This document shows positions 7,655 to 15,533 of a DNA stretch of 25,976 bases, piece after piece. The notes below the pieces were generated by a model, which searched no databases, had not been told where the DNA came from, and saw only the letters and a list, made by a program, of their open reading frames with translations. Position numbers and translations under genes: made by a program. Position 1 is the stretch's first letter. Every line of letters begins with the position of its first letter. Source of the stretch: a virus; IMG/VR virus record IMGVR_UViG_3300025630_000049, positions 1 to 25,976 of that record; one strand, written 5' to 3'.

Positions 7655-8881
7655 ATGACCATAAAGCGATTTTTTGACGGAGCAGCAGTTGAGCTAGGGC
7701 TACTTCCAGCAGAATCGCTTGATCAAGAAATGGTCGCTTCGTTCCTATCATCGGGCGAAACACTTTATCTTGCTACTATTGAATCTGAATACATAATTGT
7801 ATCGGATACGATTGCTACTACTGAGATACTTTACGACGCTGACATAACTAGCGAATATACAGTAGAAGCTGATTATTTGGCATCAGGCGAGCAGCTTTTT
7901 AATGCTACGGTAGAAGCCACGAATGACATTGTAGCAGATTATCTACCCTCTGGTGAGACACTCTACGATGCTGTTTTAGATTTTACCGACATCATAGATG
8001 CAGAGTTTTTAGCAAGCACAGAAATAGCCTATGACACTACACTTACCGCTACTAATCAAATTGATGCAAATTACTTAGATAGCCAAGCGGTACTTTACAA
8101 TGCAACAATTAATACAGGTCAGCAGATAGATGCTCAGTATTTAGACTCTACAGCCGTACTTTACGAAGCGGTAGTTTACCTACCTCCTACTCAAGATATT
8201 TTATCCGAAACAATATCTGGTACACAGCTATTTGAAGCAGTGGTCTATCTGCCACCTACCCAAACAATAGAATCTAACACGATTTCTGAGACACAATACT
8301 TCTTAGCTACAATTGGTGAAGTAGTCTATTTTATTAATTCTGAAACTATTACTGGCACTGTACTTTACGAAGCTGCAATAAACCAAGCACCGACGCAGAC
8401 AATTCAATCCCAATTTATAAGCGATACCCAGTTGTTTGACGCAGTAGTTTACCTGCCGCCAACACAAACAATCCCAAGCGAGATTATAAGTGAAACTGTT
8501 TTATATCCAGCATTGGTTTCATACCCACAAACTTTAGCAGCTGCTTTTTTACCATCTGGTGCAATTTTATACCCTGCTGTAATTGAAAACATACTGATAA
8601 ATGACGACGCTGAACCGCATGGCGTAAAGAAGCGTAAAAAGCGTAAGAGCGAAGAAGAACTATACGAAGAGCAGTTAGCAGCAAAAATCCTTGAAGAAAG
8701 GATGAAAGGTCGTAATCCTTTACAACAAGAAAAATCTATAAATCGTATTAGTTTTACTGACGTTTTAAATGCAAATTATGCAGCCACACAAAATCCAATA
8801 GAAGCAATTATAGCGCCTATAGCAAAAAAAGAAGTTGATAAAGTAAAACTTCTAATGTTAATGGCTGCCATGGAGGATTAA
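7655..8881 (+). CDS. Repeat-rich virion protein (about 13 beta repeats)
   Basis: 408 residues. After a short N-terminal segment, residues 27-312 consist of about thirteen degenerate repeats of 21-24 residues. The core is roughly (A/S)x(Y/F)(L/I)xSxxxLY(D/E)Axxxxxxxxx(I/V). Several repeats carry the insert VYLPPTQ (residues 174-180, 197-203 and 264-270). Such repeats should stack into an elongated beta structure and occur in other phage or prophage structural proteins. A basic cluster KKRKKRK (325-331) separates the repeats from a charged helical C-terminus. Inference: a fibrous or decoration virion protein. The function is not established, and its place before the scaffold is unlike that of a classic tail fibre. 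Confidence 0.75.
   Translation: MTIKRFFDGAAVELGLLPAESLDQEMVASFLSSGETLYLATIESEYIIVSDTIATTEILYDADITSEYTVEADYLASGEQLFNATVEATNDIVADYLPSGETLYDAVLDFTDIIDAEFLASTEIAYDTTLTATNQIDANYLDSQAVLYNATINTGQQIDAQYLDSTAVLYEAVVYLPPTQDILSETISGTQLFEAVVYLPPTQTIESNTISETQYFLATIGEVVYFINSETITGTVLYEAAINQAPTQTIQSQFISDTQLFDAVVYLPPTQTIPSEIISETVLYPALVSYPQTLAAAFLPSGAILYPAVIENILINDDAEPHGVKKRKKRKSEEELYEEQLAAKILEERMKGRNPLQQEKSINRISFTDVLNANYAATQNPIEAIIAPIAKKEVDKVKLLMLMAAMED
7733..8590 (+). repeat. Degenerate coding repeats, 63-72 bases each
   Basis: About thirteen in-frame units encode the repeated strand-turn-strand pattern of the 408-residue protein. DNA identity is low between most units, so this is an old expansion. Three units share a more similar stretch encoding VYLPPTQ near 8174, 8243 and 8444, pointing to later local duplication. 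Confidence 0.7.
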
Positions 8882-8885
8882 CTTT

Positions 8886-9077
8886 ATGATAGATAAAGCA
8901 ACCATGTATGTACTTCCATTACGTACAACTCAAACACTCTACAACCTGTTAAGCAAAGTAAGTTTGCAGATTACATCGCCGTCGTTTAAGGAGGATGCCG
9001 ACATTTTGTATGAAGCAAAAGTAGAACTAGAAAAGATTTTAAAATATTACCAAACCGACAACACAAAACCTGAATAA
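8886..9077 (+). CDS. Small unknown phage protein (63 aa)
   Basis: The ATG at 8886 follows a GGAGG at 8873-8877, and the stop lies one base before the next gene's start. The 63 residues are mostly helical and hydrophilic (TTQTLYNLLSKV, then EAKVELEKILKYYQ), with no membrane segment. It is in the tight head operon, so it is likely translated. Possible roles are a chaperone or minor head factor, but nothing specific can be claimed. Confidence 0.6.
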   Translation: MIDKATMYVLPLRTTQTLYNLLSKVSLQITSPSFKEDADILYEAKVELEKILKYYQTDNTKPE

Positions 9078-9078
9078 T

Positions 9079-9417
9079 ATGGCAAAAAAAGAATTAGTTT
9101 GGCCTACTCGTTTTGGCAAACTGGGTGAAAAAGTATTTGGTGAAAATGATCCATTTAACCAACCTACAGACAAAACATCATGGGCAATTAACAATTATCC
9201 CCAAGATGAAATAAAGCCTACTAAGAGTCCTATTACGGGACGCTATTACACTAGTAAGGCAGCTTTACGTTCAGAGTATAAAGCATACGGCGCTGAAGAG
9301 ATTGGCACAGCCTATGAACATGGGTATGAGCCTGAAAAAGAACGGAAGCGCGAAAATGCTGAACTTGTACGTAAACTAAATGAAAAAATAATAGATAGGT
9401 ATAGAAATGGAAGATAA
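9079..9417 (+). CDS. Small basic phage protein preceding the scaffold
   Basis: 112 residues, basic and hydrophilic. The central segment SPITGRYYTSKAALRSEYKAYGAEEIG (about 50-76) resembles a recurring pattern in small phage proteins encoded near scaffolds (TG..Y.SK...R.EYKA.G..E.G). The rest is charged and helical. It overlaps the scaffold gene by 11 bases and is probably co-translated with it. Function unknown. Confidence 0.65.
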   Translation: MAKKELVWPTRFGKLGEKVFGENDPFNQPTDKTSWAINNYPQDEIKPTKSPITGRYYTSKAALRSEYKAYGAEEIGTAYEHGYEPEKERKRENAELVRKLNEKIIDRYRNGR

Positions 9418-10441
9418 TACACCAGTAGAGTCCAATTCAAATGAAATGATAGCCAATCCAGAAAAGATTGGTATTTCTTTGCGCAGTAACTTAGAAGCTA
9501 ATTTTGATGCCAACCAGGAAGCAGATCGTGTCGTTCCTGACAAAGTAGAAATTGAGGGTGAGACTGAAGAACCAGCAGCAAGTGAACCTGCTGCAACCCC
9601 TACACCTAAAGTAGCAGTAGCACCACCAGCCGACATGAACAAAGCAGAGCGCGAGGCATTTTTAAATCCTACTGCTGAAAATGCTCATGTTTTACAAGGT
9701 TACTTGAGTCGTAGAGCTTACGAGTACCGTACTGATTATCAAAAACAAACTGCCGAATTAAATCAAACTAGGCAAAAAGTTGATGGATTTTATAACGTAA
9801 TGAAAGATTATGAATCTGATTACGTAAAACGTGGACTCAATATAACTGATGTTGCCCGACGAAGTATTGAATGGGATAGAGCCATGCAAATGAATCCAGT
9901 TGAAACAGCACTGGAATGGTTAGATGCCTATGGTGTCAATCTGCATGATCTAAGCAATTATTATCAGAATGGTTATTCTACTCAACAGCCGGTAGAGTAT
10001 CTGACTAAGGAACAAGCTGAACAAATTGCTCAACAAAAGATTGAAGCAATGATAAACGAACAGCGTCAAAGCACTATTGCCTACAATAACCACAATGCCG
10101 TACAATCGTTTATAGGTAACAAGCCTTTGTTTAAAGACCCAGGCACGGCAGCGCAACTAGAAGAGGCGATGGCCCCTATAGTAGCTGCTCTTAGTAACCA
10201 AGGCGGCTCTCCTCAAGAGATCCTTGAAACCGCTTATAATTACGTTACTAAGGGGCACCCAACATTTTCCGCTTTATCTCAAAAGTTAGAAGCGGCCTCG
10301 TTGGCAGAAAAGAAAGCAGCAGAAGCTCAAAAAGCTAAAGCAGCTACAAAGTCAATCACTGGCTCCGCAGGTAGCGGTACTCCCAGAACAAAAATAAAAG
10401 ACTTAGGCGAAAATTTACGCCGACGTTATAAAGGTGAATAA
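9407..10441 (+). CDS. Capsid scaffolding protein candidate
   Basis: 344 residues directly before the major capsid gene, the usual scaffold position. The N-terminus is acidic, followed by an Ala/Pro-rich linker (EEPAASEPAATPTPKVAVAPP, about 57-77) and a long hydrophilic, Gln-rich helical body. The C-terminus is strongly basic (KIKDLGENLRRRYKGE). A basic C-terminal helix is how P22-type scaffolds bind the coat protein. No protease motif is seen. Scaffolds guide shell assembly and leave before or during packaging. The assignment rests on position and composition. Confidence 0.78.
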   Translation: MEDNTPVESNSNEMIANPEKIGISLRSNLEANFDANQEADRVVPDKVEIEGETEEPAASEPAATPTPKVAVAPPADMNKAEREAFLNPTAENAHVLQGYLSRRAYEYRTDYQKQTAELNQTRQKVDGFYNVMKDYESDYVKRGLNITDVARRSIEWDRAMQMNPVETALEWLDAYGVNLHDLSNYYQNGYSTQQPVEYLTKEQAEQIAQQKIEAMINEQRQSTIAYNNHNAVQSFIGNKPLFKDPGTAAQLEEAMAPIVAALSNQGGSPQEILETAYNYVTKGHPTFSALSQKLEAASLAEKKAAEAQKAKAATKSITGSAGSGTPRTKIKDLGENLRRRYKGE

Positions 10442-10461
10442 TTTAATTTTATTGAGGAAAT

Positions 10462-11418
10462 ATGGCAAATTTAGAAGAAGCCGTCGTCACTACTCTCTTT
10501 GATCAAAGCGAAGAGATTGCGGATGCGGTGATGCATCACAACCCTGTTTTGGCAGCATTGCAAGAACAAGGATTAGTAAGAAGAATCAGTGGTGGCTACG
10601 AGCTACGTAAACCAATTATGTATAATGACACCCAAGTTGGTGGATTCTACAGTGGTTACAGCTCATTTAATTTGGATGCAATTGATGACATCACAGCATT
10701 CAGATTCGCTATCAAGCAAGTTTACGAACCAATGAGCATTTCCGGTCGTGAGCGCAGAGCCAACAGAGATGAAGCTCAATTGCTTGATCTTGTACAAAGC
10801 AAGATGGAAGCTACAATTGCTAGGTTGAAGAATACTGTTTCTACTTCCCTTCGTGGAGATGGAACAGGTTCTAGCGGTTTGGAGTTTGATGGTTTGAAGA
10901 AAGCTATCTCTACTTCTCCAACATCCGGAACCTACGGTTCTATCGACCGTACATCTAACACCTTTGCTCAAAACGTAGCTGTCAACGTGACTCTCTCTGC
11001 ATCTAACGTGCAAGAGCAAATCACTGACGCTATCTCTAGAGTAACTCGTGGTGACGAGATGCCTGACCTTGGCATCATGGATAGAACAGCATGGAAATAT
11101 CTCCACAGCTCTCTAACCGCGATCCAAAGAATACAGCTTCCTACCAAGAAAGCAGTAGCTGGTTTCCGCGCTCTTGAGTATGATGGTTGTTCATTTGTCT
11201 TCGACGGTGGTTATGATTCCGCTGTTCTTGAGACAAACAGCTGCCGCTTACTCAACACCAAGTATTTCACATTTGACATGGTACGTGGTGCTGACTTCAA
11301 ACCACTACAAGATCAGATGGCAAGGCCGGTTGATCAAGATGCTTTCTTCACTGTGGTTATTTGTGAAGGAAACCTCTGTTGTTCAGCTCCAGCTCTGCAA
11401 GCTGTTATTTATCAATAG
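10462..11418 (+). CDS. Major capsid protein
   Basis: 318 residues, consistent with a HK97-fold coat protein without a long N-terminal delta region. It follows the scaffold and a GAGG ribosome binding site. The sequence has the style of podovirus or siphovirus coats: an N-terminal helix (EEAVVTTLFDQSEEIADAV), the stretch DDITAFRFAIKQVYEPMSISGRE, and the domain around DLGIMDRTAWKYLHSSL. Codon choice shifts here towards C-ending codons (by my count 9 of 12 Asn codons are AAC, while AAT dominates in the ejection genes), as expected for the most abundant virion protein. Assignment from position, length and neighbours. Confidence 0.88.
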   Translation: MANLEEAVVTTLFDQSEEIADAVMHHNPVLAALQEQGLVRRISGGYELRKPIMYNDTQVGGFYSGYSSFNLDAIDDITAFRFAIKQVYEPMSISGRERRANRDEAQLLDLVQSKMEATIARLKNTVSTSLRGDGTGSSGLEFDGLKKAISTSPTSGTYGSIDRTSNTFAQNVAVNVTLSASNVQEQITDAISRVTRGDEMPDLGIMDRTAWKYLHSSLTAIQRIQLPTKKAVAGFRALEYDGCSFVFDGGYDSAVLETNSCRLLNTKYFTFDMVRGADFKPLQDQMARPVDQDAFFTVVICEGNLCCSAPALQAVIYQ

Positions 11419-11441
11419 TCTAAAGAGTAAAGGAGAAATAT

Positions 11442-11927
11442 ATGAGTGGTTCAGGATCATTCGGATTAAATTATAACAAAACATGGGATGGTGTAACAAT
11501 TCCGCTACCTGCAAAGGTAACTGATATCGGACACTGTCCAGAGGGAACATTCATGTTCGTTCAGGCTGACGGCGCAATCGATCAATACGCTTTCGTAGTG
11601 ATCACAAACGCTGGCCAAGCTGACATGATGACAACTACAACTGCTACATCTGGCAACCTACTTGTAGGTATTGCTCAGGTAGCTGCTGCCGATAATGAAT
11701 ATCTGTGGGTATTCGTCGGTGGTGTAGGTGGTGCAGGAACTGGCTCTGGTATCAAAGGTAAGTATATCAACTATACTGCTCTTGCTAATACTCAGACCAC
11801 TGCCACCGATGGTGTAGCTGATGATGCTTCTACTACGCTCGTAAAGAACGTAGTTGGACTAACAACTGTAGCTGGCACTGCCACTGCTGTTGAAGTTGCT
11901 ACAACCAACATCATGACTGTGAACTAA
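11442..11927 (+). CDS. Head decoration protein candidate
   Basis: 161 residues with an AAGGAG site. It lies right after the coat gene and before a strong terminator, so it shares the high-expression part of the operon. The sequence is small-residue-rich and beta-type, with GHCPEGTFMFVQADGAI (26-42), LLVGIAQVAAADNEYLWVFVGG and a threonine-rich C-terminus. This composition and position fit trimeric capsid cement or decoration proteins that plug the shell surface. The codon pattern is C-ending, like the coat gene. The family name is not certain. Confidence 0.72.
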   Translation: MSGSGSFGLNYNKTWDGVTIPLPAKVTDIGHCPEGTFMFVQADGAIDQYAFVVITNAGQADMMTTTTATSGNLLVGIAQVAAADNEYLWVFVGGVGGAGTGSGIKGKYINYTALANTQTTATDGVADDASTTLVKNVVGLTTVAGTATAVEVATTNIMTVN

Positions 11928-11932
11928 TAACT

Positions 11933-11955
11933 AGGGGGCTTCGGCCCCCTGTTTT
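11933..11955 (+). terminator. UUCG-loop rho-independent terminator 1
   Basis: The perfect stem AGGGGGC/GCCCCCT (11933-11939 with 11944-11950) closes an ultra-stable TTCG loop and is followed by GTTTT. It lies just after the coat/decoration pair. The short T-run suggests partial termination, because the next gene starts only 13 bases later with no promoter visible. Confidence 0.88.
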
Positions 11956-11967
11956 AAGGAGATTTAT

Positions 11968-12273
11968 ATGGCAGGTGCATCTACATTAATTGGTCTAGGT
12001 ATGCCTGCAGAGTTGGCTTCCGCAGTATCAGATGGTGTTTTCACTGGTACTATAGACGCTTCCGCTGCTGGTATTAGAACCGAAATGGCCATTAATAACG
12101 TAAACGATACCACTCCTACTGCTGCTGAGTTGACTACCTCTTTTGGTACTCCAGCCGCTGTTGGTTCTGGATTTATAGGTATAGTAAAGGATAACGATAC
12201 TGACACAAACGGATTTTTAGTGTTCAGTAATGGAACCTCTTTCTACTATTTGAAGTTTACCAAAGCTCTTTAG
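11968..12273 (+). CDS. Small virion-associated protein of unknown function (101 aa)
   Basis: The start is set by AAGGAG at 11956-11961. The N-terminal half is helical and alanine-rich (ASTLIGLGMPAELASAVSDGV). The C-terminal half is beta-like with GFLVFSNGTSFYYLKF. It is isolated between two identical terminators, so its transcript level depends on readthrough of the first and is limited by the second. A structural or assembly role is likely from context. Confidence 0.65.
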   Translation: MAGASTLIGLGMPAELASAVSDGVFTGTIDASAAGIRTEMAINNVNDTTPTAAELTTSFGTPAAVGSGFIGIVKDNDTDTNGFLVFSNGTSFYYLKFTKAL

Positions 12274-12285
12274 TGTGACGGGCTC

Positions 12286-12308
12286 AGGGGGCTTCGGCCC
12301 CCTTTTTT
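12286..12308 (+). terminator. UUCG-loop rho-independent terminator 2
   Basis: The same 18-base hairpin as at 11933-11950 (AGGGGGC stem, TTCG loop), but here followed by a strong run of six T at 12303-12308. This makes it the stronger of the two. It lies 12 bases after the stop of the 101-residue gene and 14 bases before the next ATG. Confidence 0.92.
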
Positions 12309-12322
12309 AGGAAAGGAATTAT

Positions 12323-12640
12323 ATGACTGCGTATTCTGGAATTGCTACAACAACCACCCCTACTATAGCAACAGCTACAAGCACTCAAGTTTTAGCAGCT
12401 AATCCGTTCCGTAAGTTGTTAATTATAGAAAACGTTAGTGCTGCTCATATTGCAATAGGCTTAAATGGTGAGACACTGACAGGATTAGCCCCCACCTCTA
12501 CTAATAAGTGTATAAATTTAACTAATAACGATAATGCAAATAAATTAATTTTTACTGATGGATTTATACCATCTGGGCCAATAACGGTTTATCAAACCAG
12601 CGGTGCTCCAATTAACACTATCGTAGTTGTGGAAGGATAG
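12323..12640 (+). CDS. Small beta-rich virion protein (105 aa)
   Basis: An AGGAA site precedes the ATG. The sequence is rich in Thr, Ile, Val and Asn and starts with a low-complexity TTTTPTIATATSTQVLAANPFRK segment. Alternating hydrophobic strands follow (KLLIIENVS, HIAIGLNG, GPITVYQTSG) and it ends INTIVVVEG. This reads like a small beta-sandwich structural protein of the type often found beside capsid genes. The exact role is unknown. Confidence 0.65.
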   Translation: MTAYSGIATTTTPTIATATSTQVLAANPFRKLLIIENVSAAHIAIGLNGETLTGLAPTSTNKCINLTNNDNANKLIFTDGFIPSGPITVYQTSGAPINTIVVVEG

Positions 12641-12680
12641 GGTATATACATGCCATTAATGCCTAAGCATAGGAGATACT

Positions 12681-13328
12681 ATGGCAACTATTGATTGGAA
12701 TGCTGTTTATAACGGTGAATCCTCTAAACGTAATAAATGGAGTGGCTGTAACGTAAAGATATTTAACGTAGCCCGAAAGAACGAAGCTAAGACAGCACAA
12801 GCTGGCAGAGATATTTACGATGAAATTCCCTCTATTTCTTTTCAGTGGCCTGGTGGCGATGAGACTGTTAGGGCACTAGACGATAGAGACAAGAGAGAAC
12901 ATCCTGAACTGTTTGCTGCCTATCAAGCAGGTATTGGTCCTGTGCAAAGCGGATTCCCATTAAAAGAGTGGACTAAAATATCTACTAGCGCATTACATGA
13001 GTTGGGCTATTTGGGATTTAGAACAGTTGAACAACTTGCTGAAGCTAACGATGAAGTAAAGCGTAGAATGGGCCCATTGTCGAAATTTGTAAAAGAGGCA
13101 CAAGAGTGGTTAGAAGCTGCTAATTCAGCACAGAGCCAAGTTGTTTCTCTACGTGAGTCATTGGAGCGAGAGAAAGTCAGAGCTGACCGATTAGAAAATC
13201 AAATAGAATTATTGATTCAACGTATCGAAGCCAATGAAGGTATAAAAATAGAACGTGATCAAAAAACAATTAATTTAACTGACGACGATACCAGCCTAAA
13301 AAAAGCAAGGGTACGAAAGGATAATTAA
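12681..13328 (+). CDS. Coiled-coil phage protein between head and tail genes
   Basis: 215 residues, preceded by AGGAG. The N-terminal domain contains NEAKTAQAGRDIYDEIPSIS and the WPGGDETVRALDDRD segment. Residues around ELGYLGFRTVEQLAEANDEVKRR resemble a helix-hairpin-helix-like segment. The C-terminal 70 residues form a heptad coiled coil (SAQSQVVSLRESLEREKVRADRLENQIELL). I recall this architecture as recurrent in podovirus structural blocks, always without assigned function. The TAA overlaps the ATG of the gp4-like adaptor gene, suggesting a linked role in head completion or assembly. Confidence 0.68.
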   Translation: MATIDWNAVYNGESSKRNKWSGCNVKIFNVARKNEAKTAQAGRDIYDEIPSISFQWPGGDETVRALDDRDKREHPELFAAYQAGIGPVQSGFPLKEWTKISTSALHELGYLGFRTVEQLAEANDEVKRRMGPLSKFVKEAQEWLEAANSAQSQVVSLRESLEREKVRADRLENQIELLIQRIEANEGIKIERDQKTINLTDDDTSLKKARVRKDN

Positions 13329-14182
13329 TGACGTTAGCGACCATTGTAGCGAATGTTGCGGCAGAAGCAGGGTACACAGTTGATACGAACATTATTAATT
13401 CAACTGAAGTCACTACAAAGCAGCTTCGCACAATGGTGCAAAGAATTAACCGTGAGATGGGCGAGAAGTATCTTTGGCCCATCTTATTTGCTTCAGGCAG
13501 TTTTACTTTAACTGCTGGTCAAGCGACTTACCAACTACCATCAGCTTTTAGCATGTATCACTACAATTCCTTTTGGAATAGTAGCACAAGGTGGCGTGTA
13601 CTTGGGCCTATGTCCGAACAGGAGTACGCTGAAATTATCGGTTACGGATTAAATACAACCGTTTATCAGCGGTTTCAATTTAGAGGTTTAAGCAGCAATC
13701 AAATCCTAATTAGTCCTACACCCACTACTTCAGGCGATGTAATTATATTTGAATATATAGCAGAACGGTATGCTCGTCCTGCTACGTGGGTAACAGGAAC
13801 CAACTATGCTGCTAATGCATATACGTTTTATAACGGAAACTATTATCAAACGACATCTGGTGGCATTAGTGGTGCTACTCCTCCTACTCACACTTCTGGC
13901 AGCGTTAGCGACGGTGGTGTTACCTGGACTTACTACAGTGGCGCATATCCAGAATTTTTAGCAGATAGTGACGTTTCAGTTTTTACTGAAAAAACGATTG
14001 AACAGGGTGTACTTGAGCGTTTTGCTGAAATACACGGATTAACTGTCGTGCCTAAATTTGAATTGCAGATGAACGAGGATTTTAGCAAGCAGAATCCTGG
14101 TAAAATATTATATGCAGGCGGATTTAATCGTAACTTAATTTTCGCAAGGGATGGCGTAGCTACTTTCGGTACGTTTATATAA
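13328..14182 (+). CDS. Head-tail adaptor (P22 gp4-like) with carbohydrate-binding-like insertion
   Basis: 284 residues. The N-terminal helical part (VTTKQLRTMVQRINREMGEKYLWP) and the strands that follow (FTLTAGQATYQLPSAF) have the pattern of gp4/gp11-type tail accessory adaptors that bind under the portal. Residues 152-204 differ: TWVTGTNYAANAYTFYNGNYYQTTSGG through SDGGVTWTYYSG reads as a small aromatic-rich module like those of chitin-binding CBM5/12-type domains, inserted before the C-terminal helices (EKTIEQGVLERFAEIHGL). The adaptor role is inferred from motif style and order before the nozzle gene. The module could add a glycan-binding surface to the tail. Confidence 0.75.
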   Translation: MTLATIVANVAAEAGYTVDTNIINSTEVTTKQLRTMVQRINREMGEKYLWPILFASGSFTLTAGQATYQLPSAFSMYHYNSFWNSSTRWRVLGPMSEQEYAEIIGYGLNTTVYQRFQFRGLSSNQILISPTPTTSGDVIIFEYIAERYARPATWVTGTNYAANAYTFYNGNYYQTTSGGISGATPPTHTSGSVSDGGVTWTYYSGAYPEFLADSDVSVFTEKTIEQGVLERFAEIHGLTVVPKFELQMNEDFSKQNPGKILYAGGFNRNLIFARDGVATFGTFI

Positions 14183-14185
14183 AAC

Positions 14186-15532
14186 ATGACACCACTAGAA
14201 GCATATCAAAATTACGTAAACATGGTCACTTCGGGTGTCGATCAGAGTACTGCTTATCAGCAATCTGGTCTTTCTCAAGCTCAAGAGGATAGACGACGAG
14301 CACAATCAAAAGCCGAACAAAAAGTAGGAATGGGTCAGATTGGCGGTTTATTGACTGGTGCATTGGGCGTTCAAGCAGGAAAAGATATACTAACCGGCAA
14401 ACCGATATTAGGTGATTTGAGAACTGGTTTCAGAGAAAGCACACAAAACTTACAAAAGTTATTTTATGGCGAGCAACCTAGCGCAATAGACAGATTATTC
14501 ATGAGTCCAGAAAATATGCCACCTACTGGCAGCGTCCCTTCCGTTGAGATGGTTGATGCTATGCGGTATCCAAGCGCACAGAATGTTGTTCCTAGCGAAA
14601 CAGGTAATATGCCCACTGCTGGATGGGGTGATTATGCTCAAGGCGCACTGGGTGGCTATAACGTTTATCAGGGTCTTCGTGAATTACAAAGCGGAAACAA
14701 ATTAGCTGGCGCATTAGGTACAGCAGCAGGTACCACACAATTAGCCGGTGCCTTAACTAATATTGCTCCTGAGTTAGCTAGTCAGATAGGCGCACAATCT
14801 ATCGGTCAATATGCAGGTCCAGTAGGCGCACTTTATGGCGGATACAACTTAGGTAAATTGGTAGCTGATGGCGATGTTTATACTAGCCAAGCTGGAAGCT
14901 CTGCTGCTTCTGGTGCCGCTTCTGGTGCTGCTATTGGCTCGTTTATTCCAGGTATTGGTACAGCCGTAGGTGCCATAATCGGTGGTTTGATTGGTGGCAT
15001 AAAAGGATTGACAGGTAGCAGCAAGGGACAACGCCAATTAGTACGAGATAAGTGGCGTGAAGAGATGGACAAAGCTGGTGTTGGTCTTTGGCAAAAAGAT
15101 GAAAAAGGTCATCTATGGGGCACTATGCCTGATGGCACAACTTTTGACTGGTCAAAAGATAGATTTGATTTTGGCACCAATGAAGAGAAAGGTGCAATTA
15201 ATCTAAAAGAAAATCCAATTCATGGACAGGCAGCTGGTTACGGCAATTTGATGTCTACTTTGATGGGTGTTGGTCAAGGTAAGGCTGGTGAGGCTATTGC
15301 AGCACAATACACACTGGCTAGTTTAGCTGATAACGAAGGAAGCACTGCAAATGCCACTGATCAGCAAGTAAGGGATCGTTATAAGTATTTTCTAGAAAAG
15401 AACGGATTTACTTACGATCAAGCTGCACAGCAATTAGGTGCGATGTTCGATGAGGGTAAGATAAACAAAGAGTTTTACGATATTCAATTAAACAATTTAA
15501 ACCAGTTAATACAACCAACGGAGCAAGCATAA
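14186..15532 (+). CDS. Internal virion/ejection protein candidate with glycine-zipper segment
   Basis: 448 residues. The N-terminus is helical and polar, with an RRRAQSKAEQ segment. The middle is Gly/Ala-rich, and residues about 238-275 form a hydrophobic glycine-zipper stretch (AAIGSFIPGIGTAVGAIIGG) able to enter membranes. The C-terminus is a soluble helical domain. Podovirus ejection proteins, which leave with the genome and build a channel across the host envelope, commonly show such segments. It starts 3 bases after the adaptor gene. No lytic transglycosylase motif is visible. Confidence 0.65.
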   Translation: MTPLEAYQNYVNMVTSGVDQSTAYQQSGLSQAQEDRRRAQSKAEQKVGMGQIGGLLTGALGVQAGKDILTGKPILGDLRTGFRESTQNLQKLFYGEQPSAIDRLFMSPENMPPTGSVPSVEMVDAMRYPSAQNVVPSETGNMPTAGWGDYAQGALGGYNVYQGLRELQSGNKLAGALGTAAGTTQLAGALTNIAPELASQIGAQSIGQYAGPVGALYGGYNLGKLVADGDVYTSQAGSSAASGAASGAAIGSFIPGIGTAVGAIIGGLIGGIKGLTGSSKGQRQLVRDKWREEMDKAGVGLWQKDEKGHLWGTMPDGTTFDWSKDRFDFGTNEEKGAINLKENPIHGQAAGYGNLMSTLMGVGQGKAGEAIAAQYTLASLADNEGSTANATDQQVRDRYKYFLEKNGFTYDQAAQQLGAMFDEGKINKEFYDIQLNNLNQLIQPTEQA

Positions 15533-15533
15533 T

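Noticed and set aside
7733-8590. Repeat array considered as CRISPR or DNA satellite
   Set aside because: Units are diverged in DNA, always in frame and lack unique spacers; they are protein repeats.
10663-11106. 147-codon open frame on the - strand
   Set aside because: It lies wholly inside the major capsid gene, has shadow-like Ser/Cys-rich composition and no ribosome binding site or operon context.
11174-11476. 100-residue frame bridging coat and decoration genes
   Set aside because: Out-of-frame overlap of two well-supported genes, without its own binding site.
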